A stretch of DNA of 64,000 bases from CAYVUV01 sp964455095 (GCA_964455095.1 CAYVUV010000228.1:1-64000), one strand, 5' to 3'; shown: positions 17,187-26,634, counted from the stretch's first letter. Translations and numbers: made by a program. The notes: generated by a model not told the origin, from the letters alone.

Positions 17187-20100
17187 GTGGCGGACGGGCC
17201 CGCCTTCCGTTCGGCGCGCACGGAGTTGAAGATCCGCTCCAGGGTGGTCTTGCCGTTGGAGGGCTCGAAGGGCGACCGCGGCGCCTCGTCGGCAGCGATC
17301 CTCTGCACTTCTGCCTCGCGCAGCAGCGCGCTCAATGCCTGGCGCGCGAGCCCCATCTTGCGCAATTGATCCTGAACGCGCAGGTAGCGCAGCTCCTTCT
17401 CCTCGACCACCGCGAAGCCGACCGGGAACTCGATGCCGTTGCCTGATTTGGTCGCCACGGCGGCCGGGTCGGGAACCCGCAGCCTGATCGCATACAGCTG
17501 GCCGGCGCCCATCACCTGCTCGGCCAGTTCCTGTTCGACGAAGTTGAGCTCCGCGACTTCCGCGCGCACGGCGACGATCTCGCCGACCGTGAGGTGCAGC
17601 CGATCGCGGCAGAACGACTGGAACCGCGCTCCGTAGGTCGCCGCGGTCAGCGCCCAGGTGACGCGCAGCATGCCGCACCACGACCAGTGGCGGAACAGAT
17701 TCATCCAGCCGCGGTTGTCGGGGTGCTCGAACTGCATCTCGAGCCCCTGGTCGACGTACACGCTCTCCATGAGCTGGAGCAATGAAGAGCAGAAGTAGAA
17801 TCCCGCCCGGCGCGCGTCAGCCTCGGCCGGGATCCACGGTCCGACGGCTGGCGCGGCGGCCACGCCGGCCATCAGGTCCTTCCACGACGGCACGATCTGC
17901 GCATCGAGGAACGACAGGTGCTCGTTGGCGCGCAGCCGCTCGGTCAACGCGTCGAGCCGCGCCGTGTGACGCGCAAAGGTGCCGTCGGGCATGCTGGTGG
18001 GCGGATACCAGCGCTCGCGCAGATCGATGAAGACGCCCTCGAGCTGCGCCTCGTCGGCGAGGCGCTTGGCGGCGGTCTCGAGGACGGTGCGCGCGCATTG
18101 GTATCCGAGGCGGCGGTAGCTCTCGAACTGCGATTCACTGAACCACTGATCGGCCGTGCTCTGGTGGGGAAAGGTCGCGTCACCCGCGGCGTAATTGAGC
18201 ACGTCGACCGCCTCGCGCCCGGTCAGCGCCGCCTTGAGATAGAGCACGGTTCCAATCGAGTGGTCGGCGTACTCGACGTGCGCCACGGCGCAGTACCCGC
18301 GGCTGTGCCCGCCCTGGGGGTCGAGCCGCAGGCTGGTGGTGTCGAGTGTGATGTCGATGCCGAAATCGGTCCGGCACTTGCGAATCGCGCTGCCGAGATC
18401 GTCGAAGCGCACCTTGGGGTCGGCGCTGGCATCGCAGGCGATGATGAAACGACAGCGCCGGCGCAGGAGCTCGTAGAGGCCGAGGTTGTCGAAGTGCCCG
18501 CCGTCGCTCAGGTAGACGAACCGCGCCCGCTCGTTGGTGTTGCCGAACAGCTCGCTGAGCAGCGCCAACAGCGCGAGCCGCGGACCCGGGTGGGTCCAGC
18601 AGGTCTCGCTCTTCGGATTGCCGAGCCAGCGGCCGAGGCGGACGTTGAAGATCGTCATCAGGAAGGCGAGCGCCGGATTGGAATGATAGCCCATGTTCGG
18701 ACTGGCCGCGGCGCCGGAGGTCGCGAACGCTTCTCCGAGCGTCAGCTCGCCGCCGGCGTATTCCGCCGTGCGCCGGTAGGTGTTGTTGAATCCGCAGTGC
18801 AGCGGGGCGAGCGTGAAGGCAGCGGCCTTGCGCTCCTGCCAGGCGAGCTCTTCGCCTTTGACCAGATTCAGGGCGACGTTGACGAGCGGATACGGACGCA
18901 GGGAGCGCGCAGGATCCGCCAGCGCCGCGAGACCGATGTCATCGCGTGGATCGAAACCGGTGAAGGGATGCGGCGAGCGCGGCTGATGCGACGCCCCCAG
19001 GTAGCACCGCACGAGGCGGTTGCGGTACAGCGGCTGCAGGGAGAACGCGTTGATGTCGACGCGCCAGGAGAGCGCCAGCGCAATCGCCAGGGCCCCGAGG
19101 CAGACCCAGAGCGTGTGCCACCACGGGACTTTGCACCATGTGTCCAACCCGCACCGGTACACGATGACGAGGGCACTGTCGGGTGCGACCGTGAAGGCGG
19201 TTCGCAGGCCCCACGCCGTCAGCCAGGACAGCAGCAGCAACAGTCCGATGAGGAACACGTAGGGCGCGATCGCGCACACGGCTTCGCGGATCCGGTTCGA
19301 TCCGGGCTGCGCGCCCTGGGTGGTCGCGCTGCGACCCGCCAACAATCCCAGACCGGTGGTGGCGAGCCAGGCGGCCGCGGCCGGGATGTTGAACCGGCCG
19401 ATGGAATCGAGCAACCGCGGGCCGAAGAATGAGATCAGGCAGAGCCCCATCCACGCCAAGCTAGCGATCAGCAACCACGCGCCGACGCGCGCCCACCATT
19501 CTCGCACCTCCTCCGAGACGTACCGCCCCATGAGGCCGATGTTGAGGACGGCGCTGAAGCTGACGATCGCAATCGCCAGGGGCGGACCAACGGTCATCCA
19601 TGTCGCGGCGTCGGTGACGCTGAGGTCAGCGTGGTCGACGACCCCGACCAGCGCCGCCGCCAACACACCGGAAAACACGGCGCTGATCAGCGCCGCGCCG
19701 CCCAGCCTCCACACCGAGGGGCTGCGCCCCGCGGTCGCGACGACGGGGCCGGCCCGCCGAACGTGCCAGCAGACGACCAGGACGAGCCACAGCGAGACCC
19801 ACCAAGCGGAGACGAAGACGAGGAACGTTGCCCAAGGGACGTCGGGTGTCGGGGAGAGGATGTCGGCCGGGGGCTTCTCCCACGTCGATGCGGCGATGAA
19901 GAACGCGCCCGCCAGCGCCGGCACGATGATGCCCCCGAGGACGGCGAATTGACCGGCCAGACGCCGCGCCGGCGCTGCTTCACCGCCGCAGTTGTCCAGG
20001 TAGCGCAGGTTGGTCCCGGCCATGATTACGGCCGGGAGAAAGCACAGGAAGGCGAGCCAGTCTGCCAATCCGCTCGGGCGAACCCACGACTCAACGGACG

Positions 20101-20737
20101 CCAGAGAGGCGGCGCCCAGAATCCAGGCGGGCGGAGCGGCGGCGGCGACGCGCTCGAACCACGGCAACAGCAGCGGCGGCACCAACAACGCGGCGACCAG
20201 AACGCCGACCAGGACGGCGAGGTTGAGCGTCATGTTGCGCAGGTAGATCGAGATCGCGCTCCAGGTATCGGCCCCGAAGAAGCCGGTGCGTGGCGTGAGA
20301 TAGTTGGAGTGCTCGCGCAGGAAGCGAACCGCCGCCTCGGGCTCGCGCACCGACTTGGCAAGGCGCGCTTCGACTGCCTCGATGCCGCCGTGGCGGTGCA
20401 CCAGCGCAGTCAGCCAGGCGCCGATGTAGCCGCCGCCCGATACGGTCGAGAGATAGTCGATGCGCGACAACAGCTTGAGCTCGGCGAGCGCTTGCAGCAC
20501 GCCGAGATTGAAGGTCGCGCTGCGGATCCCGCCCCCGGAGAGCGCCAGGCCGCAGAGATTGGCCGCCGCGGCCGCTTCGAGGTCGGCGGCGTCGCTGAAC
20601 GGCAGCGGGGCGCAATCACACTCCGAGGCGCGGCCAGGCGGCGGCGTGCCTTCGGGGTTCGATCCGTTGGACTTCGATGGCGGCGCCGGCCGGATGCGCG
20701 CCAACTCTTCTCGCAGCACGCTGGTGTGTGACATCAT
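17180..20737 (-). CDS. Giant patatin-like phospholipase with membrane segments
   Basis: This 1185-aa protein has a split patatin (PNPLA) hydrolase domain. Near residue 67 is the oxyanion loop LSGGGIRSATFNLG. At about residue 100 the nucleophile Ser lies in STVSGGGYIGAW. The second catalytic part, an Asp in YLSDGGHFDNLGLYELLRRR, is near residue 710. Between them about 400 residues carry some nine to ten membrane segments and a soluble loop, an insertion that most patatins lack. The region after the Asp continues for 450 residues without a clear domain. The family is known as large bacterial patatin-like proteins of unknown role; lipid acyl hydrolysis in the inner membrane is the likely activity. 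I chose the ATG at 20737 (AGGA seven bases before it). Confidence 0.85.
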   Translation of the reverse strand: MMSHTSVLREELARIRPAPPSKSNGSNPEGTPPPGRASECDCAPLPFSDAADLEAAAAANLCGLALSGGGIRSATFNLGVLQALAELKLLSRIDYLSTVSGGGYIGAWLTALVHRHGGIEAVEARLAKSVREPEAAVRFLREHSNYLTPRTGFFGADTWSAISIYLRNMTLNLAVLVGVLVAALLVPPLLLPWFERVAAAAPPAWILGAASLASVESWVRPSGLADWLAFLCFLPAVIMAGTNLRYLDNCGGEAAPARRLAGQFAVLGGIIVPALAGAFFIAASTWEKPPADILSPTPDVPWATFLVFVSAWWVSLWLVLVVCWHVRRAGPVVATAGRSPSVWRLGGAALISAVFSGVLAAALVGVVDHADLSVTDAATWMTVGPPLAIAIVSFSAVLNIGLMGRYVSEEVREWWARVGAWLLIASLAWMGLCLISFFGPRLLDSIGRFNIPAAAAWLATTGLGLLAGRSATTQGAQPGSNRIREAVCAIAPYVFLIGLLLLLSWLTAWGLRTAFTVAPDSALVIVYRCGLDTWCKVPWWHTLWVCLGALAIALALSWRVDINAFSLQPLYRNRLVRCYLGASHQPRSPHPFTGFDPRDDIGLAALADPARSLRPYPLVNVALNLVKGEELAWQERKAAAFTLAPLHCGFNNTYRRTAEYAGGELTLGEAFATSGAAASPNMGYHSNPALAFLMTIFNVRLGRWLGNPKSETCWTHPGPRLALLALLSELFGNTNERARFVYLSDGGHFDNLGLYELLRRRCRFIIACDASADPKVRFDDLGSAIRKCRTDFGIDITLDTTSLRLDPQGGHSRGYCAVAHVEYADHSIGTVLYLKAALTGREAVDVLNYAAGDATFPHQSTADQWFSESQFESYRRLGYQCARTVLETAAKRLADEAQLEGVFIDLRERWYPPTSMPDGTFARHTARLDALTERLRANEHLSFLDAQIVPSWKDLMAGVAAAPAVGPWIPAEADARRAGFYFCSSLLQLMESVYVDQGLEMQFEHPDNRGWMNLFRHWSWCGMLRVTWALTAATYGARFQSFCRDRLHLTVGEIVAVRAEVAELNFVEQELAEQVMGAGQLYAIRLRVPDPAAVATKSGNGIEFPVGFAVVEEKELRYLRVQDQLRKMGLARQALSALLREAEVQRIAADEAPRSPFEPSNGKTTLERIFNSVRAERKAGPSATA

Positions 20738-20915
20738 CACCGGTCCTAACGCGATCGAGTCAGTCCTGACAATTGGGGATAACCCTATGCAGTCAGGGCG
20801 GCGTCGAGAGGACTTTGCTTTGTTCCAGTTGGCGGTCTGACGGTATGGACACGTGGTCTAGCAAACCGTATGGAAGCGACCTGTATTGGCCAACTGCTTC
20901 GATGGCGGGGGTGAT

Positions 20916-21458
20916 ATGTCGATGATCGCGCGCGTCCTCATCATGATCGCCCTACCGATTGTCGTGTGGATCGGCGGCGGCGCCGTGATGCAGCAGTGCA
21001 GCGGCCGCTCGACTGCCGCCGGGAGCGGACTCGGCATGAAGCTCGGCTATGACACGGACGAGGTCGCAGCGTTCTGGAAGTCGATCCGGGACTCGTCGCC
21101 ACAGAGCGCGAGCAGGCCCTTGGAGGCCGAGAGGGACTTTCTGGAGCTCGACCTGATCTTCCCCTTCTTCTACGGTGCTGCGCTCGCGACCAGCTTGTTG
21201 ATCGGGCTGGTGTCGCTCGGTCGGCCCTTCAGTCCCGCCTGGGTCCTCGCACCCGTCGCCCTCGCAGTGCTCGCCGACTGGGCCGAGAACCTGGTGCAGC
21301 TCCGCCAGCTCGCACGCTACGTCGTCGACGAGAAGAGCCTGCAGCCGAATTGGATACAGATCGCCAGCGCGGCAACCGTTGTGAAGCTCATCTTCACCCT
21401 CGGCAGCCTCCTGCTCATCGCCGCCCTTGCGGTGGCAATGATGATCCGTGCGCGATGA
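20916..21458 (+). CDS. Small polytopic membrane protein, family unknown
   Basis: This is a 180-aa protein, started at the ATG at 20916 after a GGGGG ribosome-binding stretch. The N-terminal helix (starting MIARVLIMIALPIVVWIGGG) could be an anchor. Three more hydrophobic segments (FPFFYGAALATSLLIGLVSL, PAWVLAPVALAVLADWAE and LIFTLGSLLLIAALAVAM) give about four helices with a periplasmic or cytoplasmic loop of about 55 residues after the first. I recognise no family. It is divergent from the patatin gene, with which it shares a 178-bp intergenic region. Confidence 0.7.
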   Translation: MSMIARVLIMIALPIVVWIGGGAVMQQCSGRSTAAGSGLGMKLGYDTDEVAAFWKSIRDSSPQSASRPLEAERDFLELDLIFPFFYGAALATSLLIGLVSLGRPFSPAWVLAPVALAVLADWAENLVQLRQLARYVVDEKSLQPNWIQIASAATVVKLIFTLGSLLLIAALAVAMMIRAR

Positions 21459-21496
21459 CCCCCGGGGAGACGGAGGCATTCCACCCCCATTGTCGG

Positions 21497-21530
21497 AGAG
21501 GCTGAGGCTGCGGGCTGCGGCAGAGAAGAT
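21497..21530. repeat. Family A repeat, short copy
   Basis: GGAGAGGCTGAGGCTGCGGG is followed by CTGCGGCAGAGAAGATCGGA. This is a half-element without a clear inverted partner, in the 132-bp gap before the cupredoxin gene. Confidence 0.6.
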
Positions 21531-21590
21531 CGGATTTGCATGGCGGCTCGGCTACAGAAGGCGCCTGCAGTGCCGTGAAAGGAGCCACTG

Positions 21591-22085
21591 ATGGAACTCG
21601 CTCTGCTCGTCCTTGCCGCGATCGCCGCGACACCCGTGACCGGAACCGGTCACGCGATGCATCCAGATGAGCGCGATTACTTGCCCGACGCAGTGGCCTC
21701 GCAGGTGGTGACCGTGACCGCGGGAGAGCAGTCCGCGGACGCTGCCATCACCGTCCTGACGCAGGCCGTGGCGATCAAAGAAACGGGACCGAAGCAGACC
21801 GTCGCCCGATTCGGCGAAGTCTACGCGTTCGCCCCGTCCTTCTTCGCCGTCCACCGCGACGAGCCGACCGCCGTCAGCTTCTGGAACCTGCAAGGCGATG
21901 ACGAGCACGACTTCATGCTCGCCGACCCGGATCGCCACGTGCTGATGAAAGCCAAGCTCCCGCCGCTGCAGAAAACGTCCTTCGTCTTCACCTTCCACCG
22001 CGAGGGGCTCTTCAACTTCTACTGCACGATGCACCAACCCGCGATGAGCGGCCAGATCCTCGTGCTCCCGCCCACCGGTCACTAG
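21591..22085 (+). CDS. Periplasmic cupredoxin (type 1 copper protein)
   Basis: This is a 164-aa protein with a strong ribosome-binding site (GAAAGGAG) before the ATG. A short signal peptide (MELALLVLAAIAATPVTGTG) precedes a domain of plastocyanin type. The four type 1 copper ligands can be placed as His106 (DDEHDF), Cys145, His148 and Met152 (YCTMHQPAM). It is probably an electron carrier or a copper-binding protein of the periplasm. There is no oxidase or copper exporter next to it. The N-terminal 80 residues after the signal peptide are longer than in a plain plastocyanin and may form an extra strand pair. Confidence 0.85.
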   Translation: MELALLVLAAIAATPVTGTGHAMHPDERDYLPDAVASQVVTVTAGEQSADAAITVLTQAVAIKETGPKQTVARFGEVYAFAPSFFAVHRDEPTAVSFWNLQGDDEHDFMLADPDRHVLMKAKLPPLQKTSFVFTFHREGLFNFYCTMHQPAMSGQILVLPPTGH

Positions 22086-22245
22086 GGGCAGCCTCTCTGA
22101 AGCTGGCGTGCAGACGACTCCCTATTCCGTCGTCCTGCCGTCGCCCGGCTCAGACCAGCGCGCCGGGATTTACCGGCCGCCGCGCCGGGGCACACCTGCT
22201 CGAGCGGCCGTGATGCCTGCCCGTCCCAGTCTCCCGCGCCTCACC

Positions 22246-22434
22246 TCACGCGAACAGACCTTTGACCCACCCGAGGAAGTTTTCCATGATCTCGATAACG
22301 TCCTCCATCATCTGTTTGATGTTCCCGACCGCCTGCTCGGCCAGACCCTTCCGCTTCATCTTCTTGTTGCCGGTCAGGGCCCCCGCAGCTTCCTTCACAC
22401 GTCCCTTCATCTTCTTTGTCGCCCCACTGGCCAT
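22246..22434 (-). CDS. CsbD-like stress protein
   Basis: This is a 62-aa protein with an excellent Shine-Dalgarno AGGAGGG six bases before the ATG at 22434. The first half, KKMKGRVKEAAGALTGNKKM and then KGLAEQAVGN, is the CsbD signature. In CsbD proteins this amphipathic, charged region is induced under general stress, with unclear function. The second half (IKQMMEDVIEIMENFLGWV) is a hydrophobic amphipathic helix where most CsbD proteins have a charged end. It may associate with the membrane. Confidence 0.85.
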   Translation of the reverse strand: MASGATKKMKGRVKEAAGALTGNKKMKRKGLAEQAVGNIKQMMEDVIEIMENFLGWVKGLFA

Positions 22435-22586
22435 GATCAACCCTCCTTTGCCTGTAAGATCGAGCAACGGCTGTGCCGGTCCTGCGCACACGACTCGCGA
22501 TGTCTTTTCGCGATGGAGCTTACGAAGACTGGAAACTCGCTTGCGCCAACGGGAAGCGGTGCGCTCGCGGCGGGCCGTGTCGCATT

Positions 22587-22614
22587 CCGAACCTCAGCCT
22601 CAGCCTCTCCGAAA
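22587..22614. repeat. Family A repeat, short copy
   Basis: GAACCTCAGCCTCAGCCTCT is followed by CCGAAATC, the left arm of the family without the right one. It lies in the 303-bp gap 22435-22737 upstream of a P450 gene; I see no gene there. Confidence 0.55.
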
Positions 22615-22737
22615 TCTTTCGATATCGGCACCTGCCCCACCGCCCGCCGTGCACCCGTTGTGCCAGCTGTCCGTATGCATCCGCCTGGCGTTAGCGCGCG
22701 AGGTATAGCAGGTTGTCGCCGCAGGAGACCGCAGCGC

Positions 22738-23913
22738 ATGGAGAACCGACCGGAGTTCAACCACGATCTCTACTCTGATGCGGCGATTGCGGATCCCTAT
22801 CCCCTGTATCGGGCTATTCGCGATCTTGGGCCTGCGGTGTGGCTGCGCGCGCATGGGGTATGGGCCATCGGCCGCTTCACGGACGTCCGTGCCGCCCTGC
22901 GGGCCGATCAGGTGCTTGTATCGGGCTCCGGCGTGGCGATGAACGATCTGGCCAATGCCCAGGCGTCGCGAAACACATTGATCAGCGACGGCGACATCCA
23001 CCGCCAATTGCGTGCGGTGCTGATGAAACCGATGCTGCCGAGCGCCCTGCGCGAGGTCGAAGCGGAGCTCCAGACCGTCGCCAACGATCTCATCGAGCAA
23101 CTGGTGTCGCAACGCTCCTTCGATGGAATGAAAGACTTCGCGCAGCACCTCCCCGTCGAAGTCATCTCGCGCCTGGTCGGCCTTCCGGAGGATGGTCGCC
23201 AAAGGATGCGCGAATGGGCGGCGGCGACGTTTGACGTGCTCGGCCCCATGAACGGTCGCCGCGAGGCCGCCATCCCAGCGGTCATGGAAATGCTCGCCTA
23301 TGCGCGGGGCCTGGAACCGCGTTTTCTGCGCCCCGACGGCTGGGCGATGCGGCTGGTGCAAGCGGCCGACGCGGGGCAGTGCGACGCATCCGACGTCCTC
23401 GGCTTATTGCTCGACTACATTGCGCCGAGCTTGGACACGACGATTTTCAGCACCGGGCACCTCCTCTTTCAATTGGGGCGCCACCCAGAGCAGTGGGAGC
23501 TGGTGAGGGCGAGCCCTGATCGTCTCATACCGCGCGCCATTGACGAGGCGCTCCGCTTCGAAGCGCCCATCCGCGCCTTCACTCGGCTCGCCGCCGAGGA
23601 CCACGACATCGATGGCACGACGATCGCGGCCGGTGACCGCGTCCTGATCCTCTTCGCCTCAGCCAACCGGGACGAGCGCCGCTACCCCGACCCGGATCGT
23701 TTCGACGTCACCCGCGATGCCCGCGACCACGTGAGCTTTGGTCACGGCGTCCACCGCTGTGCCGGAGCGTATCTCGCGGAGCTCGAGATGCAATCGCTGC
23801 TGCGCGCAATGGTGACGCGCGTGCGGCAGATCAAGGTCGGCGAACCGGAGGTCGCTCTCAACAACGTCCTCCGTGGTTACCGCACCTTCCCTGCTTCCTT
23901 TCACTTTCATTGA
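22738..23913 (+). CDS. Cytochrome P450
   Basis: This is a 391-aa soluble bacterial P450. The frame extends 630 bases upstream, but the ATG at 22738 has a ribosome-binding site (AGGAG) and begins MENRPEFNHDLYS, where bacterial P450s normally begin. The haem-binding loop is FGHGVHRCAGAYLAELEM with the ligand Cys341, and the ExxR pair is in EALRFEAPIRAF. The I-helix oxygen motif is odd: YIAPSLDTTIF, where Ala-Pro-Ser-Leu stands for the usual (A/G)G-x-(D/E)T. The acidic residue and Thr are kept but the flexible glycine is absent. The substrate is unknown, and no ferredoxin or reductase gene adjoins it. Confidence 0.9.
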   Translation: MENRPEFNHDLYSDAAIADPYPLYRAIRDLGPAVWLRAHGVWAIGRFTDVRAALRADQVLVSGSGVAMNDLANAQASRNTLISDGDIHRQLRAVLMKPMLPSALREVEAELQTVANDLIEQLVSQRSFDGMKDFAQHLPVEVISRLVGLPEDGRQRMREWAAATFDVLGPMNGRREAAIPAVMEMLAYARGLEPRFLRPDGWAMRLVQAADAGQCDASDVLGLLLDYIAPSLDTTIFSTGHLLFQLGRHPEQWELVRASPDRLIPRAIDEALRFEAPIRAFTRLAAEDHDIDGTTIAAGDRVLILFASANRDERRYPDPDRFDVTRDARDHVSFGHGVHRCAGAYLAELEMQSLLRAMVTRVRQIKVGEPEVALNNVLRGYRTFPASFHFH

Positions 23914-24294
23914 AAGCAGGTGAGGCCCGATGAAGGGGCGCCGCTTCCTCCGGGGCTGAGGCGCGCTGCCAAGCGTGCAATGTCGAGCATTTCCGAATTG
24001 CTCGGCGAGTTGCCGGGCGGCGGGTTGCCGAGGAAAACGCGCAACCTTCCCAGCCCGAGTGCGGTCGGAGCGCCCAATGCTTCCACTCCCCCTTGGTCAG
24101 ACCACATCAAGTGTCTGTGAATGTCGCCAGGGCCAGCGTTTCAACCTGCCGGAATCTGCGCAGGGCCCGCATGGAAGCGACTGAGCCCAGCTAGCTGCGG
24201 TCGCGGAAGCAAAGCCAACGGGTTCCTTAGGAAGGCCATTTGGAAGTCAGAATGGTCGCGCTAAGCCTGAAATCCGCTCGTTTCGAAGCGACTT
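23914..24294. other. Intergenic, no gene seen
   Basis: This is 381 bp after the P450 stop. Short frames exist on both strands (for example about 45 codons starting at 23979), but they have neither ribosome-binding sites nor recognisable features. Base composition is lower in GC than its surroundings, as expected for decayed sequence. Confidence 0.5.
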
Positions 24295-24410
24295 CCGTCA
24301 GCCTTCCTGGTGGTTACGCTGGTCCGACCGCTTGGGAGGCGCAGCCTAGGTGCCGTCAGCCTTCCTGGTGGTTACGCTGGTCCGACCGCTTGGGAGGCGC
24401 AGCCTAGGTG
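24295..24410. repeat. Perfect 58-bp tandem duplication
   Basis: Copies 24295-24352 and 24353-24410 are identical over 58 bp. Each starts CCGTCAGCCTTCCTGGTGG and ends GCGCAGCCTAGGTG. The second copy abuts the end of the peptidase remnant, so the duplication may mark a recombination joint. Confidence 0.95.
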
Positions 24411-24680
24411 AGTTTGAATCGGATGCAGCTCGGTCGACGTCGCCTCATTCAGTGCGCGGCGGCTGGCGAGCAGCCAACCGGACTGCACGAGCACCTCCTG
24501 GCCATCGGGTCTGACTTCGCTGAGCGTGGCCTGCAAGTCGGTATCGGTCGCGGTCGAATCGAGCCAGAGATCGACGCTGCCGGAGCCGATCGTCACCGTG
24601 GTTTCGGCCAGCGGATCCGACACGTAGACCACCGCCTTGCCCTCACGGAGGGGTATCCAATGCCAGGCTGGGAGTGCGAC
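24405..24680 (-). pseudogene. Remnant of peptidase S15 / CocE-NonD hydrolase (C-terminal domain)
   Basis: In the minus frame about 80 residues look like the jelly-roll C-terminal domain of X-Pro dipeptidyl-peptidase/cocaine-esterase proteins: DPLAETTVTIGSGSVDLWLD, then STATDTDLQATLSEVRPDG and GWLLASRRALNEA. In intact members this follows a catalytic alpha/beta domain of more than 300 residues, which is missing. Instead the frame runs backwards into the end of the next gene. The conserved end of the domain is also cut off, close to the 58-bp duplication. I consider it a gene fragment, possibly expressed as a short open frame. Confidence 0.6.
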
Positions 24681-24760
24681 CCACAACGCGGAGGGCCCGC
24701 CGGTGAACGAGGTCTGTTGCGCGCGGGTCGCTCTTGTCGAGGCAGTCGTCGAGCCTCCGA

Positions 24761-26422
24761 CTATTTCCCCATGGACCACTCCACGGCGGCGATTTTCATC
24801 AGCTCGCCATCTGGCGGCAGGATGAAGCCGGCCGCGACGGCCCGATCAGTCGCCTCGTTGAACGCCGACACATAGGCATCATGGTCAGGGTATAGCGTCG
24901 CCAATTTCGCCTCGTCGAACGGGACCGTGCTGCCGAAGAGCACGCAGACGATCGACCCGCTGCCGTTCCCGGAGAACGTCGCGATCGGCACGTCGACCTG
25001 CGGGGTGCGGACGCCGCCGCGTGCATTGGCGTTCGCATCGAGCGCGAAGGCGATGGGCGGGCCAGGCAATACCTCGAGTAGCGGAGCTGACGGGGGAGCG
25101 ATCCCATCGCGCACCCACCGGTTCAGAGCGGCCAAGGCGGCCTTCTGCACGAAGTGATGCGGCCCGGAGTTGACCGGAGCGGGGCAATCGACGAACCCCG
25201 GTGCGGGATTCGAGGTGATGACCAGCTTCGCCGTGTCGGACGAGTCGCCGAGATCCGACATCCCGTCGACCGTGTAGGTGTCGGCATGGGCGGTCCCGGC
25301 CACCTCCCAGAGACGAAAGCGCTCGCTGTCGGCTTGCCGCGCGAGGTAGTAGCCGAGCGGGGTGAGGTCGGTTTCGGTCTCGAACGTGAGGGTGGGGACG
25401 TTCAGATCGCTCCGGATCCGCACCCCGCCGGGCGCCGGGATCGACGGCTGCGGAGCCTCCGACAGTGGGGCGCCGAAGTTGCCTCGGCTGTGCACGAAGA
25501 AGCCGTCGAAGACGTCGGCGAGCGGATGCACCGCGTTGATGTAGTTGACTAGACGCCATGCCGATTGCGAATCGCCGATAGCGATCATGGCGGCGACGTC
25601 GAGATCGCTGAGTGGGTCGATGCCCACCGGGTGACGCACTGCCTGGGCGGCCTGTGAGAAGATGTCGTAGGAGAAGCTGTCGCCGGGATGCACGAGCGAC
25701 CCGTAACGCGCAGCGTCCTGCGTCTTTAACGGAATCGACACGGTACCGAAGAGAAACGGACCGCCCTCCACGCCAACGTACTGGGCCGAGACACCTACCC
25801 AAGCGTACCCGGAGCGCATGAGCTCGGTGTGACCCATGATCCAGTCAATCGCGGCGTCGAAGCCGCGGGTGACGTTGAGCCACTCGACCACCACCGTGCC
25901 GTTGAATGCCGCGGGCTCGATCGGACGATACACGAGGATGCGCGTGCGGTAGGCGGCCGTGTCGCCCGGCTCCACCGTCCACAGGCCGTCGTCGGACAGC
26001 GGGCCGACGTTGACGTACGCAGCCGCCGTCCCAGTGATGAAATACTCGGTCTCGGTGTAGCCGAGCAGTCCCAGATCGAAGGTCGTGGTTTGGATGAACG
26101 GCACGCCTGCCCCGCCGGTGACCGGCCCCTCAACGGTGGGGTTCGCGACGTCGGAAGGGCAGCCATTGAGCGCGGCGCTGACCCCCTTGACAATACAATC
26201 CACGGTCACCTCCCCGTTGGCGTTGCAGTCGAAGGCCGGGCACTCTTCAAGCGCGGCGGTGCCGAGGGCGATGTTTACGCCTCCGACCAGCTCGTTGACC
26301 GCGACCCTGTGGTTGCGGTCACAGTCGCCGACGCAAATCCCGCGTGCCGCGGCGTGTCCGGTGACCAGCAATCCTGCCGCGATGGCAACCGCCCTCGTCC
26401 TCACCAGTGTCATTGAACCCAT
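24761..26422 (-). CDS. Exported alpha/beta hydrolase-like protein with dockerin-type repeats
   Basis: This is a 553-aa protein. A signal peptide (VAIAAGLLVTGHAAARG) is followed by two calcium-loop-like repeats, CVGDCDRNHRVAVNELVGGV and CNANGEVTVDCIVKGVSAAL, each with the Asp/Asn spacing of dockerin or EF-hand loops. The remaining roughly 430 residues match the large alpha/beta-hydrolase-domain family often found in soil proteobacteria. The likely nucleophile Ser is in AMIAIGDSQSAWRLVNYI; a His in VAGTAHADTYT could complete the site. The ribosome-binding site GGGGAGG lies 7 bases before the ATG at 26422. The protein is likely secreted or surface bound and acts on esters; the substrate is unknown. 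An unrelated peptidase remnant follows. Confidence 0.8.
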   Translation of the reverse strand: MGSMTLVRTRAVAIAAGLLVTGHAAARGICVGDCDRNHRVAVNELVGGVNIALGTAALEECPAFDCNANGEVTVDCIVKGVSAALNGCPSDVANPTVEGPVTGGAGVPFIQTTTFDLGLLGYTETEYFITGTAAAYVNVGPLSDDGLWTVEPGDTAAYRTRILVYRPIEPAAFNGTVVVEWLNVTRGFDAAIDWIMGHTELMRSGYAWVGVSAQYVGVEGGPFLFGTVSIPLKTQDAARYGSLVHPGDSFSYDIFSQAAQAVRHPVGIDPLSDLDVAAMIAIGDSQSAWRLVNYINAVHPLADVFDGFFVHSRGNFGAPLSEAPQPSIPAPGGVRIRSDLNVPTLTFETETDLTPLGYYLARQADSERFRLWEVAGTAHADTYTVDGMSDLGDSSDTAKLVITSNPAPGFVDCPAPVNSGPHHFVQKAALAALNRWVRDGIAPPSAPLLEVLPGPPIAFALDANANARGGVRTPQVDVPIATFSGNGSGSIVCVLFGSTVPFDEAKLATLYPDHDAYVSAFNEATDRAVAAGFILPPDGELMKIAAVEWSMGK

Positions 26423-26634
26423 AGCGATACCTCCCCGACTTCTGACCGGCGCAAGTCGTCACTAGGGAGGCGTAAAAGCGGGCTTTACGCTGTAAAAGTG
26501 GGCTTGACGATCCACGCGATCGATCGGCCGAGGTTGGGAGGCGTCCAGCCTCCCGGGTCATCCGCTCGGAAGGGCGGCGCCGACAGGCTCCAGGTCCGAG
26601 CAGGAGCTCGTCGGCTACCACACCGCCGCGTCAG

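Noticed and set aside
19290..19320. tRNA-like GGTTCGATCC stretch
   Set aside because: It lies inside the patatin gene and lacks acceptor, D and anticodon stems around it.
22108..22737. N-terminal extension of the first P450 frame
   Set aside because: It runs antisense through the CsbD-like gene and has no similarity to P450s; the ATG at 22738 has a ribosome-binding site.
24295..24410. Attachment site or insertion-sequence footprint at the 58-bp duplication
   Set aside because: The copies are directly adjacent with no inserted element, no integrase or transposase nearby, and no tRNA gene, so a simple tandem duplication is the better reading.
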